From: Chthonomonas sp. UBA2387
GTDB lineage: Bacteria > Armatimonadota > Fimbriimonadia > Fimbriimonadales > Fimbriimonadaceae
NCBI GenBank assembly: GCA_002343445.1
Contig: DDSP01000032.1
Location: forward strand, 71,660 to 111,739
Reading direction: 5' to 3'
Length of the DNA stretch: 40,080 nt
Part shown: piece after piece, positions 22,724 through 31,351 of the stretch
Layout: every line of letters starts with the position of its first letter
Position numbering within the stretch: position 1 is the stretch's first letter
Notes under the pieces: model-generated
The model's database searches: none
Told to the model about the DNA's origin: nothing
Seen by the model: the letters and a program-made list of their open reading frames with translations, nothing else
Position numbers and translations under genes: made by a program

Positions 22724-23641
22724 TCAGAGCAACTTGCGAAACGCCGAACGCGGCAGCCCCGTTGCGCCTAGTCTGAGCCACGTCTTCACGCGCGTCGGGT
22801 TGAAGCGCAGCGAGCGCAGATACGCCTGCCGCGCACCATCCGAGTCGCCGTTCAGCATGCGCACCGTTCCCAGGCACGCTTCGTTGTGGGCCAGCGCCGC
22901 GCGCAACCGCCCGGCGTCGCACCCGCGCCGCCGATAGAACGCCTCGCGCGACCGGATCCACTCGCGCAGCATCTGGTCGTCGCGCCAGATGCGCTCCAGT
23001 TTGTGGCTCGCGTTGGTGCCGTGAACGCGGTAGTGGGTCAGCGGTTCGTCCACGTAGCCCGCGTCGTACCGCTCGGCGATCCGAAGCCACATCTCCCAAT
23101 CGCCCGAACCGAAGTAGGCCGGGTTGAACACACCGCACCGAGCGAAGCACTCGCGCCGAACCAGCGCCGCGCTCGCGATGATCTTGTTGTGGTAGATCAG
23201 GTCGAGCAGCACGTCGCCGGTGCGGGTCCGGGGGAAAGCGAACCCCAGCGGATTGCCCGGCAGGCGCTCGCCTTCGCCGCCGATGAACGTGCCGTCGGTG
23301 TGCACGAGCCCCACCTTGGGATAGGCGCCCAGAATCTCCAACTGCCGCTCCAACTTGGTGGGCTCCCATAGGTCGTCGTCGTTGAAGACCGCCACCACCT
23401 CGCCCGTCGAGAGCGCCAGCGCTCGGTTGAGCGTCCCGTAGGTTCCCAAGTTGGTTTTGTTAAATTCCAGGTGCGCTTCTTTGGCGTTTTCGGCGAGCCA
23501 CTCGCGCGTTCCGTCGGTCGAGCCATCGTCGATCGCGATGATCTCCCAGTCGCGATGCGTCTGCGCGAGAATCGAGGCGTAGGCCGCAGGAAGGAAGCGG
23601 ACGTGGTTGTAGCACGTCAGGAGGACGCTGACCTTGGGCAT
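22724..23641 (-). CDS. family 2 glycosyltransferase
   Basis: A 305-aa inverting GT-A enzyme. It shows the N-terminal VSVLLTCYNHVRFLPAAY, the nucleotide-binding IDDGSTDGT (DDGS at 38-41), FNDDD with the metal-binding aspartates (88-90), and GDWEMWLR carrying the catalytic-base region of family 2. No membrane helices are seen, so it acts on the cytoplasmic face, transferring a sugar from a nucleotide donor to a surface polysaccharide or similar acceptor. The C-terminal 60 residues look helical, with ALAHNEACLGTVRMLNGD resembling a single TPR-like hairpin. It starts 3 nt after the lipoprotein stop, inside a four-gene operon. The sugar and acceptor are unknown. Confidence 0.9.
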   Translation of the reverse strand: MPKVSVLLTCYNHVRFLPAAYASILAQTHRDWEIIAIDDGSTDGTREWLAENAKEAHLEFNKTNLGTYGTLNRALALSTGEVVAVFNDDDLWEPTKLERQLEILGAYPKVGLVHTDGTFIGGEGERLPGNPLGFAFPRTRTGDVLLDLIYHNKIIASAALVRRECFARCGVFNPAYFGSGDWEMWLRIAERYDAGYVDEPLTHYRVHGTNASHKLERIWRDDQMLREWIRSREAFYRRRGCDAGRLRAALAHNEACLGTVRMLNGDSDGARQAYLRSLRFNPTRVKTWLRLGATGLPRSAFRKLL

Positions 23642-23644
23642 CGG

Positions 23645-24346
23645 CTAGTTCCTGCGCACCTCGACGACGAAGTCCACCAGATCGAGGTCAGGGTCGGCCA
23701 CATCGTTGCGCGGCTCCAAGTCGAAGAACGTGCTGTTCGTGTACGTTCGGCTGGTGCGAAGCGACACCGTGATCGGCGAGTTGATCTGCGAAGGCAGCCG
23801 CCCATCGCCCAGCGCCTCCCAGACCTTGCTCGTGCCGCTCTGGGGCACACGGTCCATGGCTAAGAGGTTGATCTGGAGCGAACGGAACGCCTCGGCCTCG
23901 GCCGTGGTGCGCGCCAACTGGTTGATCGAAATCTCGAACCGCAGCCGGTTCGTGCCGGGCAGTACGTCGTCGGCCAATAGTGGCACGCCCACAAACTCGT
24001 ATTCGTTCAGGTTCGTGTCTCTAAAGCGATATAAATTGAACTGGCCCGGAACCAAGAAGTTGAAGCCCACGAAGTGGGTTGCCTGCCCCGCGACAAAGCC
24101 ATTGCCCCACGGTGGAGCGATGACCGGGATGGGACCGGTAGTCGTCGGTGTGTCTTGTGTGGATGGGTTCAACGCGACGACATAGACATAACTGCGATTG
24201 ATCTCCCGGTCGAACTGGAGCGTGAACGAGAGGCGAACCAACTCGCCCGAGTCCCCCGTGTCGGGAAAGCGCGCACATGAAGACCCGAACGCCAATGCGG
24301 CGAGCGTCAGAAGGGGCAGTGTCCGAAGTCGCATGGGCGGTCTCAT
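23645..24346 (-). CDS. lipoprotein of unknown function
   Basis: A 233-aa predicted lipoprotein: MRPPMRLRTLPLL, a hydrophobic stretch TLAALAFGSSC with the lipidated Cys, then a flexible DTGDSGE segment. The mature part is beta-rich (FTLQFDREINRSYVYVVALN, TNRLRFEISINQLARTT, SLQINLLAMDRVP, LDLVDFVVEVRRN), as in small outer-surface sandwich domains. ATG 24346 is chosen because it overlaps the upstream stop as ATGA; a second ATG at 24334 is possible. It precedes the glycosyltransferase by 3 nt, implying linked expression. No family named with confidence. Confidence 0.7.
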   Translation of the reverse strand: MRPPMRLRTLPLLTLAALAFGSSCARFPDTGDSGELVRLSFTLQFDREINRSYVYVVALNPSTQDTPTTTGPIPVIAPPWGNGFVAGQATHFVGFNFLVPGQFNLYRFRDTNLNEYEFVGVPLLADDVLPGTNRLRFEISINQLARTTAEAEAFRSLQINLLAMDRVPQSGTSKVWEALGDGRLPSQINSPITVSLRTSRTYTNSTFFDLEPRNDVADPDLDLVDFVVEVRRN

Positions 24347-24615
24347 TCTGACGCTTCCGTGGGCGGCTCCGCTTCGGTCTGTCGGCGGCGAGACAGGACC
24401 AGGCGCTCGCGGAAGTCGTTGTACGTGCAGATCGCCCGTACTCCCAGCACGTTGGCGACGTCCACGGCCAACTCGTACTTCTGCGGGTTGACCTTGCCGT
24501 CTCGGCACTTCCGCGCCTCCGCGTCGTACCTTGGGCAGTCGCGGCAGTACACTATGCGCCACCGCCTGTACCGATGTTGTTGCCGCTTGCCGTTTGCATC
24601 GCTGGTTTGGCTCAT
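24343..24615 (-). CDS. small four-cysteine protein of unknown function
   Basis: A 90-aa basic protein with four cysteines: C24, C27, C37 and C63 (CxxC-x9-C-x25-C), around YCRDCPRYDAEARKC, then a helical YELAVDVANVLGVRAICTY. This suits an iron-sulphur or zinc site. It is first in the operon leading to the lipoprotein, glycosyltransferase and TPR genes, with ATGA coupling to the second. Its 5' end overlaps the start of the divergent gene at 24574 by 42 bp, so one of the two starts may be misplaced; a GTG at codon 22 is another option here. Function unknown. Confidence 0.65.
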   Translation of the reverse strand: MSQTSDANGKRQQHRYRRWRIVYCRDCPRYDAEARKCRDGKVNPQKYELAVDVANVLGVRAICTYNDFRERLVLSRRRQTEAEPPTEASE

Positions 24616-25557
24616 TCCGCTGAGCCCGTCTCCCTAGTCTATCGCGATCAGGCGTTCGTCGTGCGGCTGGCCGGTCAGAGTCACTCGGTCGGCATCGGAC
24701 CGCAGCCGGTCCCGCGGGTCGTTCACAAGTCGGGCGAGCGCTTCGCCGTCTGGGACGAACGGGGCATCACCGCGCGCGACGGCGATCATCTGGTCACAGC
24801 CCGCCTCGAAGACGCCGCGCTTTCGCCCAAGCTCTTTGGCCGCGAGGAGATTCTCAAAACTCGCGAGCTGATCGAATCGGGCCGTCGCCAGAAGGGCCCG
24901 ACCAGGTTGGCCGGAACGTTGCTCGCCGGGACCGTGGCCTACTTCCTCCCCCGTTGGGAGGACTTCGACGGCAACGCGTGGCTGGAGGCGCTCTACTCCG
25001 TTGACCTCTCGCAACCGCGCCCCGTCCCCAAACTCAAAGGCAAGTTCGAAGGGTTCACGGTCACGCCGGGTCCGGAGGGGCTTGGGCTCTACGATGGATC
25101 GGTGTTCGCCATCACGCGCGCGGGCGACCGGTGGGGCTATGCGTTCTTCGTCCCTTCGACCGGTGGGTTCGGCTACCTGGCGAAGGGATCGCGCGCCGAG
25201 ACCGTGGCGCGCCTCTCCAATACGATCGCATTGGTGGTCGAACAGTCGGATTACGGCACGCGGCTGGTGAAGCGATTCCACTTGCCGAGCGGCTCTTCGC
25301 GCCTTGCGGCCGAAGTGCGAGGCGCGGTGAAACTGGTGAGCGCGTCGCCTCCCGTGATCGACGTGGACGGCCCCCAGGGACGCTTCCTGCGAAACCTCGA
25401 CTCGGGTGCCGAGAGGCAGCAAGCTCGGGGTACGCCGGTTGTTGGCATCGCTCGCCACGTGCTGGTCTGGACGCCACGCGACAACCCGGATCTGGGGATT
25501 CTCTACGACCCGTCCGACTGGTCGAAGGTCGCCGAGTGGAAGCGCTCCCCAAGATAG
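24574..25557 (+). CDS. secreted protein of unknown function, propeller-like pattern
   Basis: A 327-aa protein with a signal peptide (MLLPLAVCIAGLAHSAEP). The mature part consists of repeated short strand pairs separated by Gly/Asp turns (FAVWDERGITARDGDHL, GLGLYDGSVFAITRAGDRWGY, HVLVWTPRDNPDLGILYD), which is compatible with a beta-propeller, though no canonical repeat motif was found. A -10-like TACACT lies at 24548-24553, 20 nt before the start. It diverges from the four-cysteine gene. Function unknown. Confidence 0.65.
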   Translation: MLLPLAVCIAGLAHSAEPVSLVYRDQAFVVRLAGQSHSVGIGPQPVPRVVHKSGERFAVWDERGITARDGDHLVTARLEDAALSPKLFGREEILKTRELIESGRRQKGPTRLAGTLLAGTVAYFLPRWEDFDGNAWLEALYSVDLSQPRPVPKLKGKFEGFTVTPGPEGLGLYDGSVFAITRAGDRWGYAFFVPSTGGFGYLAKGSRAETVARLSNTIALVVEQSDYGTRLVKRFHLPSGSSRLAAEVRGAVKLVSASPPVIDVDGPQGRFLRNLDSGAERQQARGTPVVGIARHVLVWTPRDNPDLGILYDPSDWSKVAEWKRSPR

Positions 25558-25630
25558 AGGCGTAGAATAGTGATATCGGCCCAAGCGGTCGCCCGGAGGG
25601 TGCGCTTGCATCGTCCAAGAGGTGTTCACG

Positions 25631-26071
25631 ATGAAGATTTTCCAGAAGAAGTGGTTGCTCGTCCCCGTCTCGGCCCTTGCTCTGGCCGGGCTCGCCCTGC
25701 CCCAGTTCAAGATCGACATCATGGACGTGGTGAAGGTCGTCGGCGTCGGTGCCGCCGTGCGCCAGTTCAACAAGGACATCAACAAGGCGTTCAACGGACT
25801 GACCGGACACAAGGACACGCCCGAGGCGACGACCAAGGTCGTACCGATTCTCTCGGTGAAGATCATTCGAGGGGACAACGCGATCGGCGCCGCCCAGGTG
25901 TCGGGCCCGAAAGCGCAGGTGGACAAGGTAACCGCCGTCGCTCAGCCTGAAACGGAACTGCTCGGCATTCGGGCGCGCGGTTTCATTCCCGTCTCGAGTC
26001 GCGACGTCGTCAACGACATCAAGCGCGTGGAGGGGGTCGCCGTCACGGGGATCGTGGACTTGAAGCTGTAG
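25631..26071 (+). CDS. secreted protein of unknown function
   Basis: A 146-aa exported protein. ATG 25631 is preferred over GTG 25622 because GAGGTG sits just before it and it begins the signal peptide (MKIFQKKWLLVPVSALALAG). The mature part has an amphipathic segment FKIDIMDVVKVVGVGAAVRQF, then a beta-rich domain VPILSVKIIRGDNAIGAAQV and a final segment GVAVTGIVDLKL. A possible -10 TAGAAT is at 25563-25568, giving a normal leader rather than a leaderless one. No family recognised. Confidence 0.6.
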   Translation: MKIFQKKWLLVPVSALALAGLALPQFKIDIMDVVKVVGVGAAVRQFNKDINKAFNGLTGHKDTPEATTKVVPILSVKIIRGDNAIGAAQVSGPKAQVDKVTAVAQPETELLGIRARGFIPVSSRDVVNDIKRVEGVAVTGIVDLKL

Positions 26072-26100
26072 AGTAGAAAGGAAGATGGAGGAAGGACTAC

Positions 26101-26130
26101 GGAAGAAGGAGGGATCACTTTCCTTCTTCC
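26101..26130 (+). terminator. hairpin between convergent genes, possible bidirectional terminator
   Basis: GGAAGAAGGA (26101-26110) is perfectly complementary to TCCTTCTTCC (26121-26130), loop 10 nt, between the convergent stops at 26071 and 26143. The T-rich run is weak and mixed with C, so termination strength is uncertain. Confidence 0.5.
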
Positions 26131-26142
26131 TCTCCCCTCCTA

Positions 26143-27579
26143 TCACCAATACGGTACGCCCAAGGGCCACAGATACACGCGGTAAACCTGCTTCATCGCC
26201 ACCGAGGAGTCGTTGGCGTTCTGTTCCACAGGCGATTGAATGCCCCCGACCAGCCAGCCGATCTGCGTGGGCCGACGGATCGCGCGCAGGTCGATGAGGT
26301 CGTGCTTGACTCCCGAAGGGCCCGCCTTGCGCACCGAGGGGTGGAGCACGAACTTGCCATTCGAGCCGATGTAGCCCGGAAGGGGCGCTTCGTGGTGGGC
26401 GTGCTCGCGGTACGATCCGTTCGAGTTTCGAACCAAAGACGTGACCGTATCAATCCAAGGAACGCCATCGAGGAACCCCGGCTGACCCGGAGTGCCCTGT
26501 TTGGGCGCCAGTTCGAATTGCCGCGTCGTTCGGTTGTACGTGTAGCGGCTCAATCCGCCTAGGAACGCCGTATACATCGTCGAATCCCGCCGATCCCACA
26601 AGCGAATGTTCGCGCAAGTGTATTGCGACATCTTCTGTTCATAGCCCGTTTCGATCGTTGCCCCGCTGGACGAGATCAGGATGGGCTTGGTGTAAGGCAT
26701 ATCGCCGTTGGGATTGACGTCGCCGTTGGGCAGCGTCGGTGGCGTGAACACCCCGCCGTAAGCGCTCAGGGCCAACGCCCCGTTCGGCAGCAAGACATGC
26801 TCCACGTTGAGGTCTCTGCGATGAAACTCCTCGGGATGCGTCCAGACCGAGTAGTCCACGACCGTAGGCGCCCCGCCTGGCCCCTCGGCAAGACGGAAGC
26901 GGCGGACTTCGTTCGTATAGGTTTGGGTCTCGTTGGGCATGAGGTAGACCCCGTTGAAGTCGTGGCCGAAAACGAGATAGAAGAACCCGTCGTCCAGTTT
27001 GCGGAGTTCGCCCCCGGTGACCCGCATCCGCTCGTCCTGCGAGGTCTTGATCGCACTCGAGGCGAGCGAGGTGTCGTTGGATTTGACCGCCGCGATGACC
27101 GTGGGCAGGTGGATGCGGCTCACGGCAGGATAGGTCTGGCGCGGGCCAGCCGAGGACTGCCCGTAGCCGCCCACGACCACGAGGTCTTCGCCATCCTGCG
27201 TGGTGTTGGTGTTGGCCGAGAGGAGATGGTCCTTGGCCAGCGTCGCGATGGATAGGTTCGCAATCGCCATCGTCCAAACGTTTTGACCGGGTTTGCCAAG
27301 CGGCTGGAAGACGACGATATGCTGGTTCGCCGACCCGCGCGAGAAGTTCGAACCTGGCGGCGTGAACCCGTGGAACCCGTTGGTCCGGCCGCTGACGAAC
27401 ACCCAATGGCCCCCGTGCTCGCCGAAGGCGAACGAATGCATGGCCGGCAGAGCATCGAACCGCCCGGAGGTGTCCTGGACGAACGAAAGCGCATACGGCA
27501 CGCCCGCGTTGTCCTGCGCAACGGCGCACAGCGAGAGAGCGACGCCCATCAAAACGCCGCAAATCCTTCCACGACCCAT
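26143..27579 (-). CDS. secreted Kelch-like beta-propeller protein
   Basis: A 478-aa exported protein with signal peptide (GVLMGVALSLCAVAQD). The body repeats short strands with Gly-Gly and aromatic residues such as LVVVGGYGQSSAG, GGHWVFVSGRTNG and TAFLGGLSRYTYN, as in Kelch-type propellers. Many His, Asn and Thr residues lie in loops. It ends the run of five minus-strand genes from 31208. ATG 27579 is preceded by TATCCT and 6 nt, so it may have its own leaderless transcript. There is no catalytic motif. Function may be binding or scaffolding at the cell surface. Confidence 0.65.
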   Translation of the reverse strand: MGRGRICGVLMGVALSLCAVAQDNAGVPYALSFVQDTSGRFDALPAMHSFAFGEHGGHWVFVSGRTNGFHGFTPPGSNFSRGSANQHIVVFQPLGKPGQNVWTMAIANLSIATLAKDHLLSANTNTTQDGEDLVVVGGYGQSSAGPRQTYPAVSRIHLPTVIAAVKSNDTSLASSAIKTSQDERMRVTGGELRKLDDGFFYLVFGHDFNGVYLMPNETQTYTNEVRRFRLAEGPGGAPTVVDYSVWTHPEEFHRRDLNVEHVLLPNGALALSAYGGVFTPPTLPNGDVNPNGDMPYTKPILISSSGATIETGYEQKMSQYTCANIRLWDRRDSTMYTAFLGGLSRYTYNRTTRQFELAPKQGTPGQPGFLDGVPWIDTVTSLVRNSNGSYREHAHHEAPLPGYIGSNGKFVLHPSVRKAGPSGVKHDLIDLRAIRRPTQIGWLVGGIQSPVEQNANDSSVAMKQVYRVYLWPLGVPYW

Positions 27580-27585
27580 CGGCTC

Positions 27586-27591
27586 AGGATA
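27586..27591 (-). promoter_or_regulatory. -10 box for the Kelch-like gene
   Basis: TATCCT then 6 nt then ATG, with no good -35. Another example of the leaderless layout seen on several host genes here. Confidence 0.4.
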
Positions 27592-27620
27592 CCGAGCCGC
27601 GCCGCCTGTGGATGCTGAAT

Positions 27621-28703
27621 TCAGAATCGCGCCGCGCGGTCGAGTTCGTCGAGCCGGAAGCGGACGCTCAGGATGTACGGCGGCTGCCCTTCGGTCCAGT
27701 GCCCGTAGGTCGTTGCGACGAACGTACCGTCAGGCAGGAGTTCGAGTCCACTGTAAGCGCAATCCCAATCGTGCTTGTTGTCCTTCAATCGGAAGCGCAA
27801 CTGGCCGGGACGACCGTTGACGATGTCCTCCCAGCGACCGACCCATCCCACCCAGTCGCCGACCGTCGGGCTGGCTTTGTCCGTGTCCCGAAACACGACG
27901 ACGAGCCGCCCATCGGGAGCGTACTTGGCCACGTGGCGGTCGCCGGTCAGGGCCTTGGGCAGTTCGCGCGGCCACGACCACGTCTTGGCTTCGTCGGTGG
28001 TGAACATGACGTGCGAGTTGCGGACGCGCTTGTTTTCGCGCAGCAGCATGGCTAGGGTCTTGCCGTCCGGCGAGCGCACGGTACCCGGCTCGCACAGGTG
28101 GATGTCCGAGCTGCCCCAGATCGCCTCGGGGTAAGACCACGTCTTGCCTCCATCGGTGGTGAACGTTTGGAGCAGCGTCATGTGCGGTCCCGCAGGGCCG
28201 CCCGCATGAAGGAAGCGGCCATCGTCGTGGAACAGGGCGACGTAGCGACCGTCGGCGAGCCGCTCGACGCTGCTCATCACCACGATGCCGCCCCATGTTC
28301 CGACGGGTTCGAGCGGTCCCCACGTCGCCCCGTCGTCCTCGCTGATGGCTCGGCGCGCGGGGTTCAAGCCCGACCAGAGGATCAGCCTCGCCTTGCCGTC
28401 CGGTCCGGTCAGCCGGTGAATGGTGGGCGTTTCGAGGCTGGTCGCCCAGTTCTCGGGCGTGGGCAGACGGTCGCTCCACGTCTTGCCGCCATCGGTCGAG
28501 CGCTTGAAGAGGATCGCGCCTCGTCCGTGGCCCTTGGGATACACGCAGAGGATGGTCCTGCCGTCGGGCAACAACAGGGTGGTGGGGTGGCCGAGGTACT
28601 GCCCCGCCTCGCGGTCGACGACCACTTGGCGGTGGGTTTCGGCGTCGAGGTCCACGAACGGCATGGGCTGGGAGGCGGCGAGCGCCATGGCGAAGCACAG
28701 CAT
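27621..28703 (-). CDS. BNR-repeat sialidase-like protein
   Basis: A 360-aa six-bladed propeller of the exo-sialidase-like family. Asp-box motifs are plain: STDGGKTW (69-76), SEDDGATW (120-127), TTDGGKTW (181-188) and a degenerate TTDEAKTW (234-241). Between them lie PTTLLLPDGRTILCVY and ARLILWSGLNPARR, with an N-terminal Arg-containing segment ETHRQVVVD. Bacterial relatives act on sialic-acid-like or uronic-type sugars, though many are untested. The first 11 residues could be a short signal peptide. It lies 21 nt downstream of the Tat-exported gene and 41 nt before the Kelch-like gene. The substrate cannot be predicted from the sequence. Confidence 0.8.
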   Translation of the reverse strand: MLCFAMALAASQPMPFVDLDAETHRQVVVDREAGQYLGHPTTLLLPDGRTILCVYPKGHGRGAILFKRSTDGGKTWSDRLPTPENWATSLETPTIHRLTGPDGKARLILWSGLNPARRAISEDDGATWGPLEPVGTWGGIVVMSSVERLADGRYVALFHDDGRFLHAGGPAGPHMTLLQTFTTDGGKTWSYPEAIWGSSDIHLCEPGTVRSPDGKTLAMLLRENKRVRNSHVMFTTDEAKTWSWPRELPKALTGDRHVAKYAPDGRLVVVFRDTDKASPTVGDWVGWVGRWEDIVNGRPGQLRFRLKDNKHDWDCAYSGLELLPDGTFVATTYGHWTEGQPPYILSVRFRLDELDRAARF

Positions 28704-28724
28704 AGTGGACTCAGTATGCGCGAC

Positions 28725-29168
28725 TCAGTCCCAATCCTCAAGCACCGTAGCCAGCCTCTCGACGCGCGCGACGCCGTGAACTCGGGAGACGAACGCCCAC
28801 GCAAGGCGGGCGCCGTCTTCCGGACCACGGACCGGGATTTGGTACACGGGCCCCACCTTCTTCACTTCCTTCGGCGGGATTCCAAAGGGCTCAAGCAAGC
28901 TCTTGGTGAGCGCGACCTGGCGATCGCTTAGGCAACACAAGGGGACATCTAGAAACAAGCCCATCTCCTCGTTCAGGCCAAACTGGGTGTACCCGTACTC
29001 AGGACGCTTCCACTCGAAGATGATGTAACCTGGACCCTTCGCGAGGCGGGTTCTCAGGCCATGCTCGATTGCCAGGGGTACGTCCTGGCTCCCAGCGGCC
29101 CAGATACGGGCGACCGACAGGGCACCCGCGAATCCGGCGACCGTCCGCAACAAAGACCGTCGAGTCAC
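28725..29168 (-). CDS. predicted Tat-exported protein of unknown function
   Basis: A protein of about 147 aa with a twin-arginine-like N-terminus (TRRSLLRTVAGFAGALSVARI). GTG at 29168 is preferred because it puts the RR pair at residues 3-4 and follows AGAGAG; a GTG at 29201 would add 11 residues. The mature part includes GPGYIIFEWKRPEYGYTQFG, CCLSDRQVALTKSLLEPFG and VGPVYQIPVRGPEDGARLAWAF. Two adjacent cysteines might bind a metal. It lies between the CAP-domain and BNR genes. No family recognised. Confidence 0.6.
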   Translation of the reverse strand: MTRRSLLRTVAGFAGALSVARIWAAGSQDVPLAIEHGLRTRLAKGPGYIIFEWKRPEYGYTQFGLNEEMGLFLDVPLCCLSDRQVALTKSLLEPFGIPPKEVKKVGPVYQIPVRGPEDGARLAWAFVSRVHGVARVERLATVLEDWD

Positions 29169-29217
29169 GATTCTCTCTAAGTATTCCAGTTTGAACGGCA
29201 CGGGTAGGAGTCCTCAG

Positions 29218-29697
29218 TCATCGGTGGCTGCCAAACACTTGCGTGGCATAGGCCTTGCCGCCCTTGATCGCCACGCCGACGCCCAGATGGCGGTAGTCGC
29301 CCAAGAGGTTCTTGCGGTGGCCGGCCGAGTTCATCCACATGCGCACGAACCGCTTCGCCACTTCTGCCGGGTCCTTGAGCGGCAACCCTTCGAACATGGC
29401 GATGTTCTCCGCGCAAGATCGGTAGTCGTAGCCGACCGCGCGCACGCGATCGGGCATCGTCTTGCGTCCCTCGATGGGCGACTCGTGGCTGAAGAAGTCG
29501 CGGTCCAACATGGCCTGGCTGTGTCCCCGCGCAGCCTGTGCCAGCCGACTTTCGAACTCAAGCTTCGGGAGGTTCGCCTTGGTGCGCTCCGCATTCGAGG
29601 CGACGAGAATCTCCTTCTCGACCTGCGTGGCGAACGAGGGCTTCGCTTCCTGGGTTTGCAGCATCCCGATGCCGAGCAAGAGGACTAAGGCGGCCAT
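29218..29697 (-). CDS. CAP-domain (SCP/PR-1-like) exported protein
   Basis: A 159-aa protein of the CAP superfamily. The signal-like N-terminus (MAALVLLLGIGML) is followed by the CAP core: LVASNAERTKANLP helix, LAQAARGHSQAM with His59, FFSHESPIEG, the AENIAMF motif with Glu97, and NSAGHRKNLL with His127. The His/Glu set can bind a metal ion. Bacterial CAP proteins are mostly exported and of uncertain role; they are often found near envelope genes, as here. A CATACT box lies 6 nt before the ATG. It starts 20 nt after the UPF0748 gene ends. Confidence 0.85.
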   Translation of the reverse strand: MAALVLLLGIGMLQTQEAKPSFATQVEKEILVASNAERTKANLPKLEFESRLAQAARGHSQAMLDRDFFSHESPIEGRKTMPDRVRAVGYDYRSCAENIAMFEGLPLKDPAEVAKRFVRMWMNSAGHRKNLLGDYRHLGVGVAIKGGKAYATQVFGSHR

Positions 29698-29717
29698 GGC
29701 GGAAGTATGTCCGATCC

Positions 29718-31208
29718 TCAGTGGCGCGTCCGCGAGGGAAAGACCGCCCCTTCCGAGGCGTTGCCGCTGCGATCCACGCGTTCGACGCGCACCTGCGCCA
29801 GCGGGGCGCCGTTGCGCGTCAGGGGCACGACGACTTCGCTGCGCCCAGCCGGGAGGATTTCATGGACCCACTGGCCGCCGTAGAGCGCATGCACCACCAG
29901 CCACAGCGCTGCTTCTCCACCGGGATCGGCGAACTGCAGGGTCCAGTCGCCCGCGTTCTGTTGAACGGTCATCGAGGGCATGCGCGGCGGCTTGAGGTCC
30001 AGCCAAGGCGTCGCAGGGGGCAGTGCGCCATAGGAGTAGACGCCGTCGCGCAACGTGGCCACGATGCCCTTGTAGTCGTCCCGGAATGCCCTCATGCTGA
30101 AGTGGACATTGCCCGTGGCGCCCGGCACGGAACGCGTCGTCTCGATCTGAGCGGCGATCTCGTAGACGGGCCAATCGCCGAACTGCGATCCAACGTTGCT
30201 GGTGAAGTTCCCCGGCCACACGTGCCGGCCCATCAGGTTCTGCTCGGTCCACCACGTCAGCAACGGTTGATAGGGCTGACCCGTGGAGCCCATCCGCCAA
30301 TACAGTTGCGGCGTCAAGTAATCCACCCAACCTTGTTGGAGCCACTTGCGGGAATCCGCGTAGATCGCGTTGTAGGCGTCGAGACCGGTCACGCCGGGCG
30401 GGTTGCCCGGTCGCCAGATGCCGAACGGCGAAATGCCGAACTTGACCGTGGGCTTTGCCGCCTTGATCGCTTGATACACCGTAAACACGAACGTGTCGAT
30501 GTTCCAGCGTCGCCAATCGGCGCGCGACAGGGTCCCGCCAGACGACAGGTATGCGCCATACGAATCGTCGTCGGGGAACGCCACACCGCTGATGGGATAG
30601 GGATAGAAGTAGTCGTCGAAGTGGATGCCGTCCACGTCGTAGCGGTTCAGCACGTCCAAGATCACGTTCAAGGAGTGTTCGCGGCTCTCGTGAAACCCGG
30701 GGTCCAGCCACTTGGCGTCGCCGTAGTCCTTGACGAGGTGCGGCTTGGTGATGCTGACGTGGTTGCTGGCGATCGCGTTGCGGTGGCTGGAAGCCAGTGC
30801 TCGGAACGGATTGAACCAGGCGTGCAACTCCAACCCCCTCGCATGCGCCTCGGCGACCCAGAAATGCAACGGATCGTAGAGCGGGTTCGGCGCCGTACCC
30901 ATGACGTTGGTCAAGTACTCGCTCCACGGCTCGATCGCGGACGAGTACAACGCGTCGCACGCGGGCCGCACCTGAAGCACGATCGCGTTCAAGCGGAGCT
31001 CGACCGCACGGTCCAGAATCGCGATGGCTTGTTGCCGCTGCTGGGCAGGGGTCAGGGTGCGTGAGGACGGCCAGTCGATGTTCGAGACCGTCGCCACCCA
31101 AACGCCGCGGAACTCTCGGGGAACCGGGGGCGGCTTGGGCGACGGGCCCAAGCGCTCGGGGGCAGAAACCGCGCCCGCGAGGGCGAGCGCCAAGGCGATC
31201 TCCGTCAT
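29718..31208 (-). CDS. UPF0748 / GH10-like exported glycosidase
   Basis: A 496-aa exported protein with a signal peptide (MTEIALALALAGAVSA) and a TIM-barrel domain of the UPF0748 (glycosyl hydrolase-like 10, DUF187) family: EFRGVWVATVSNIDWPSS, LNAIVLQVRPACDALY, LELHAWFNPFRAL, DVLNRYDVDGIHFDDYFYPY and LTPQLYWRMG are its standard strand motifs. The domain spans about residues 30-400. The last about 90 residues look like an Ig-like domain (LDLKPPRMPS to EVVVPLTRNG). Family members cleave peptidoglycan-like or polysaccharide substrates, with few characterised. It is the first of five minus-strand genes and diverges from the M14 peptidase. Confidence 0.9.
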   Translation of the reverse strand: MTEIALALALAGAVSAPERLGPSPKPPPVPREFRGVWVATVSNIDWPSSRTLTPAQQRQQAIAILDRAVELRLNAIVLQVRPACDALYSSAIEPWSEYLTNVMGTAPNPLYDPLHFWVAEAHARGLELHAWFNPFRALASSHRNAIASNHVSITKPHLVKDYGDAKWLDPGFHESREHSLNVILDVLNRYDVDGIHFDDYFYPYPISGVAFPDDDSYGAYLSSGGTLSRADWRRWNIDTFVFTVYQAIKAAKPTVKFGISPFGIWRPGNPPGVTGLDAYNAIYADSRKWLQQGWVDYLTPQLYWRMGSTGQPYQPLLTWWTEQNLMGRHVWPGNFTSNVGSQFGDWPVYEIAAQIETTRSVPGATGNVHFSMRAFRDDYKGIVATLRDGVYSYGALPPATPWLDLKPPRMPSMTVQQNAGDWTLQFADPGGEAALWLVVHALYGGQWVHEILPAGRSEVVVPLTRNGAPLAQVRVERVDRSGNASEGAVFPSRTRH

Positions 31209-31351
31209 GCTGATCCAAGGAATACGGGCGCCGCGGATGGAGTGCTCGGGTCGAAGCGCGCCATTGCGCCTCGGTTGCGATTTCGGCGCCCAAGCATTGG
31301 ACGGCTCTGCCCCCTCGGACGTTCCGATCCGGGCTGGTAACCTCGGTCCAA

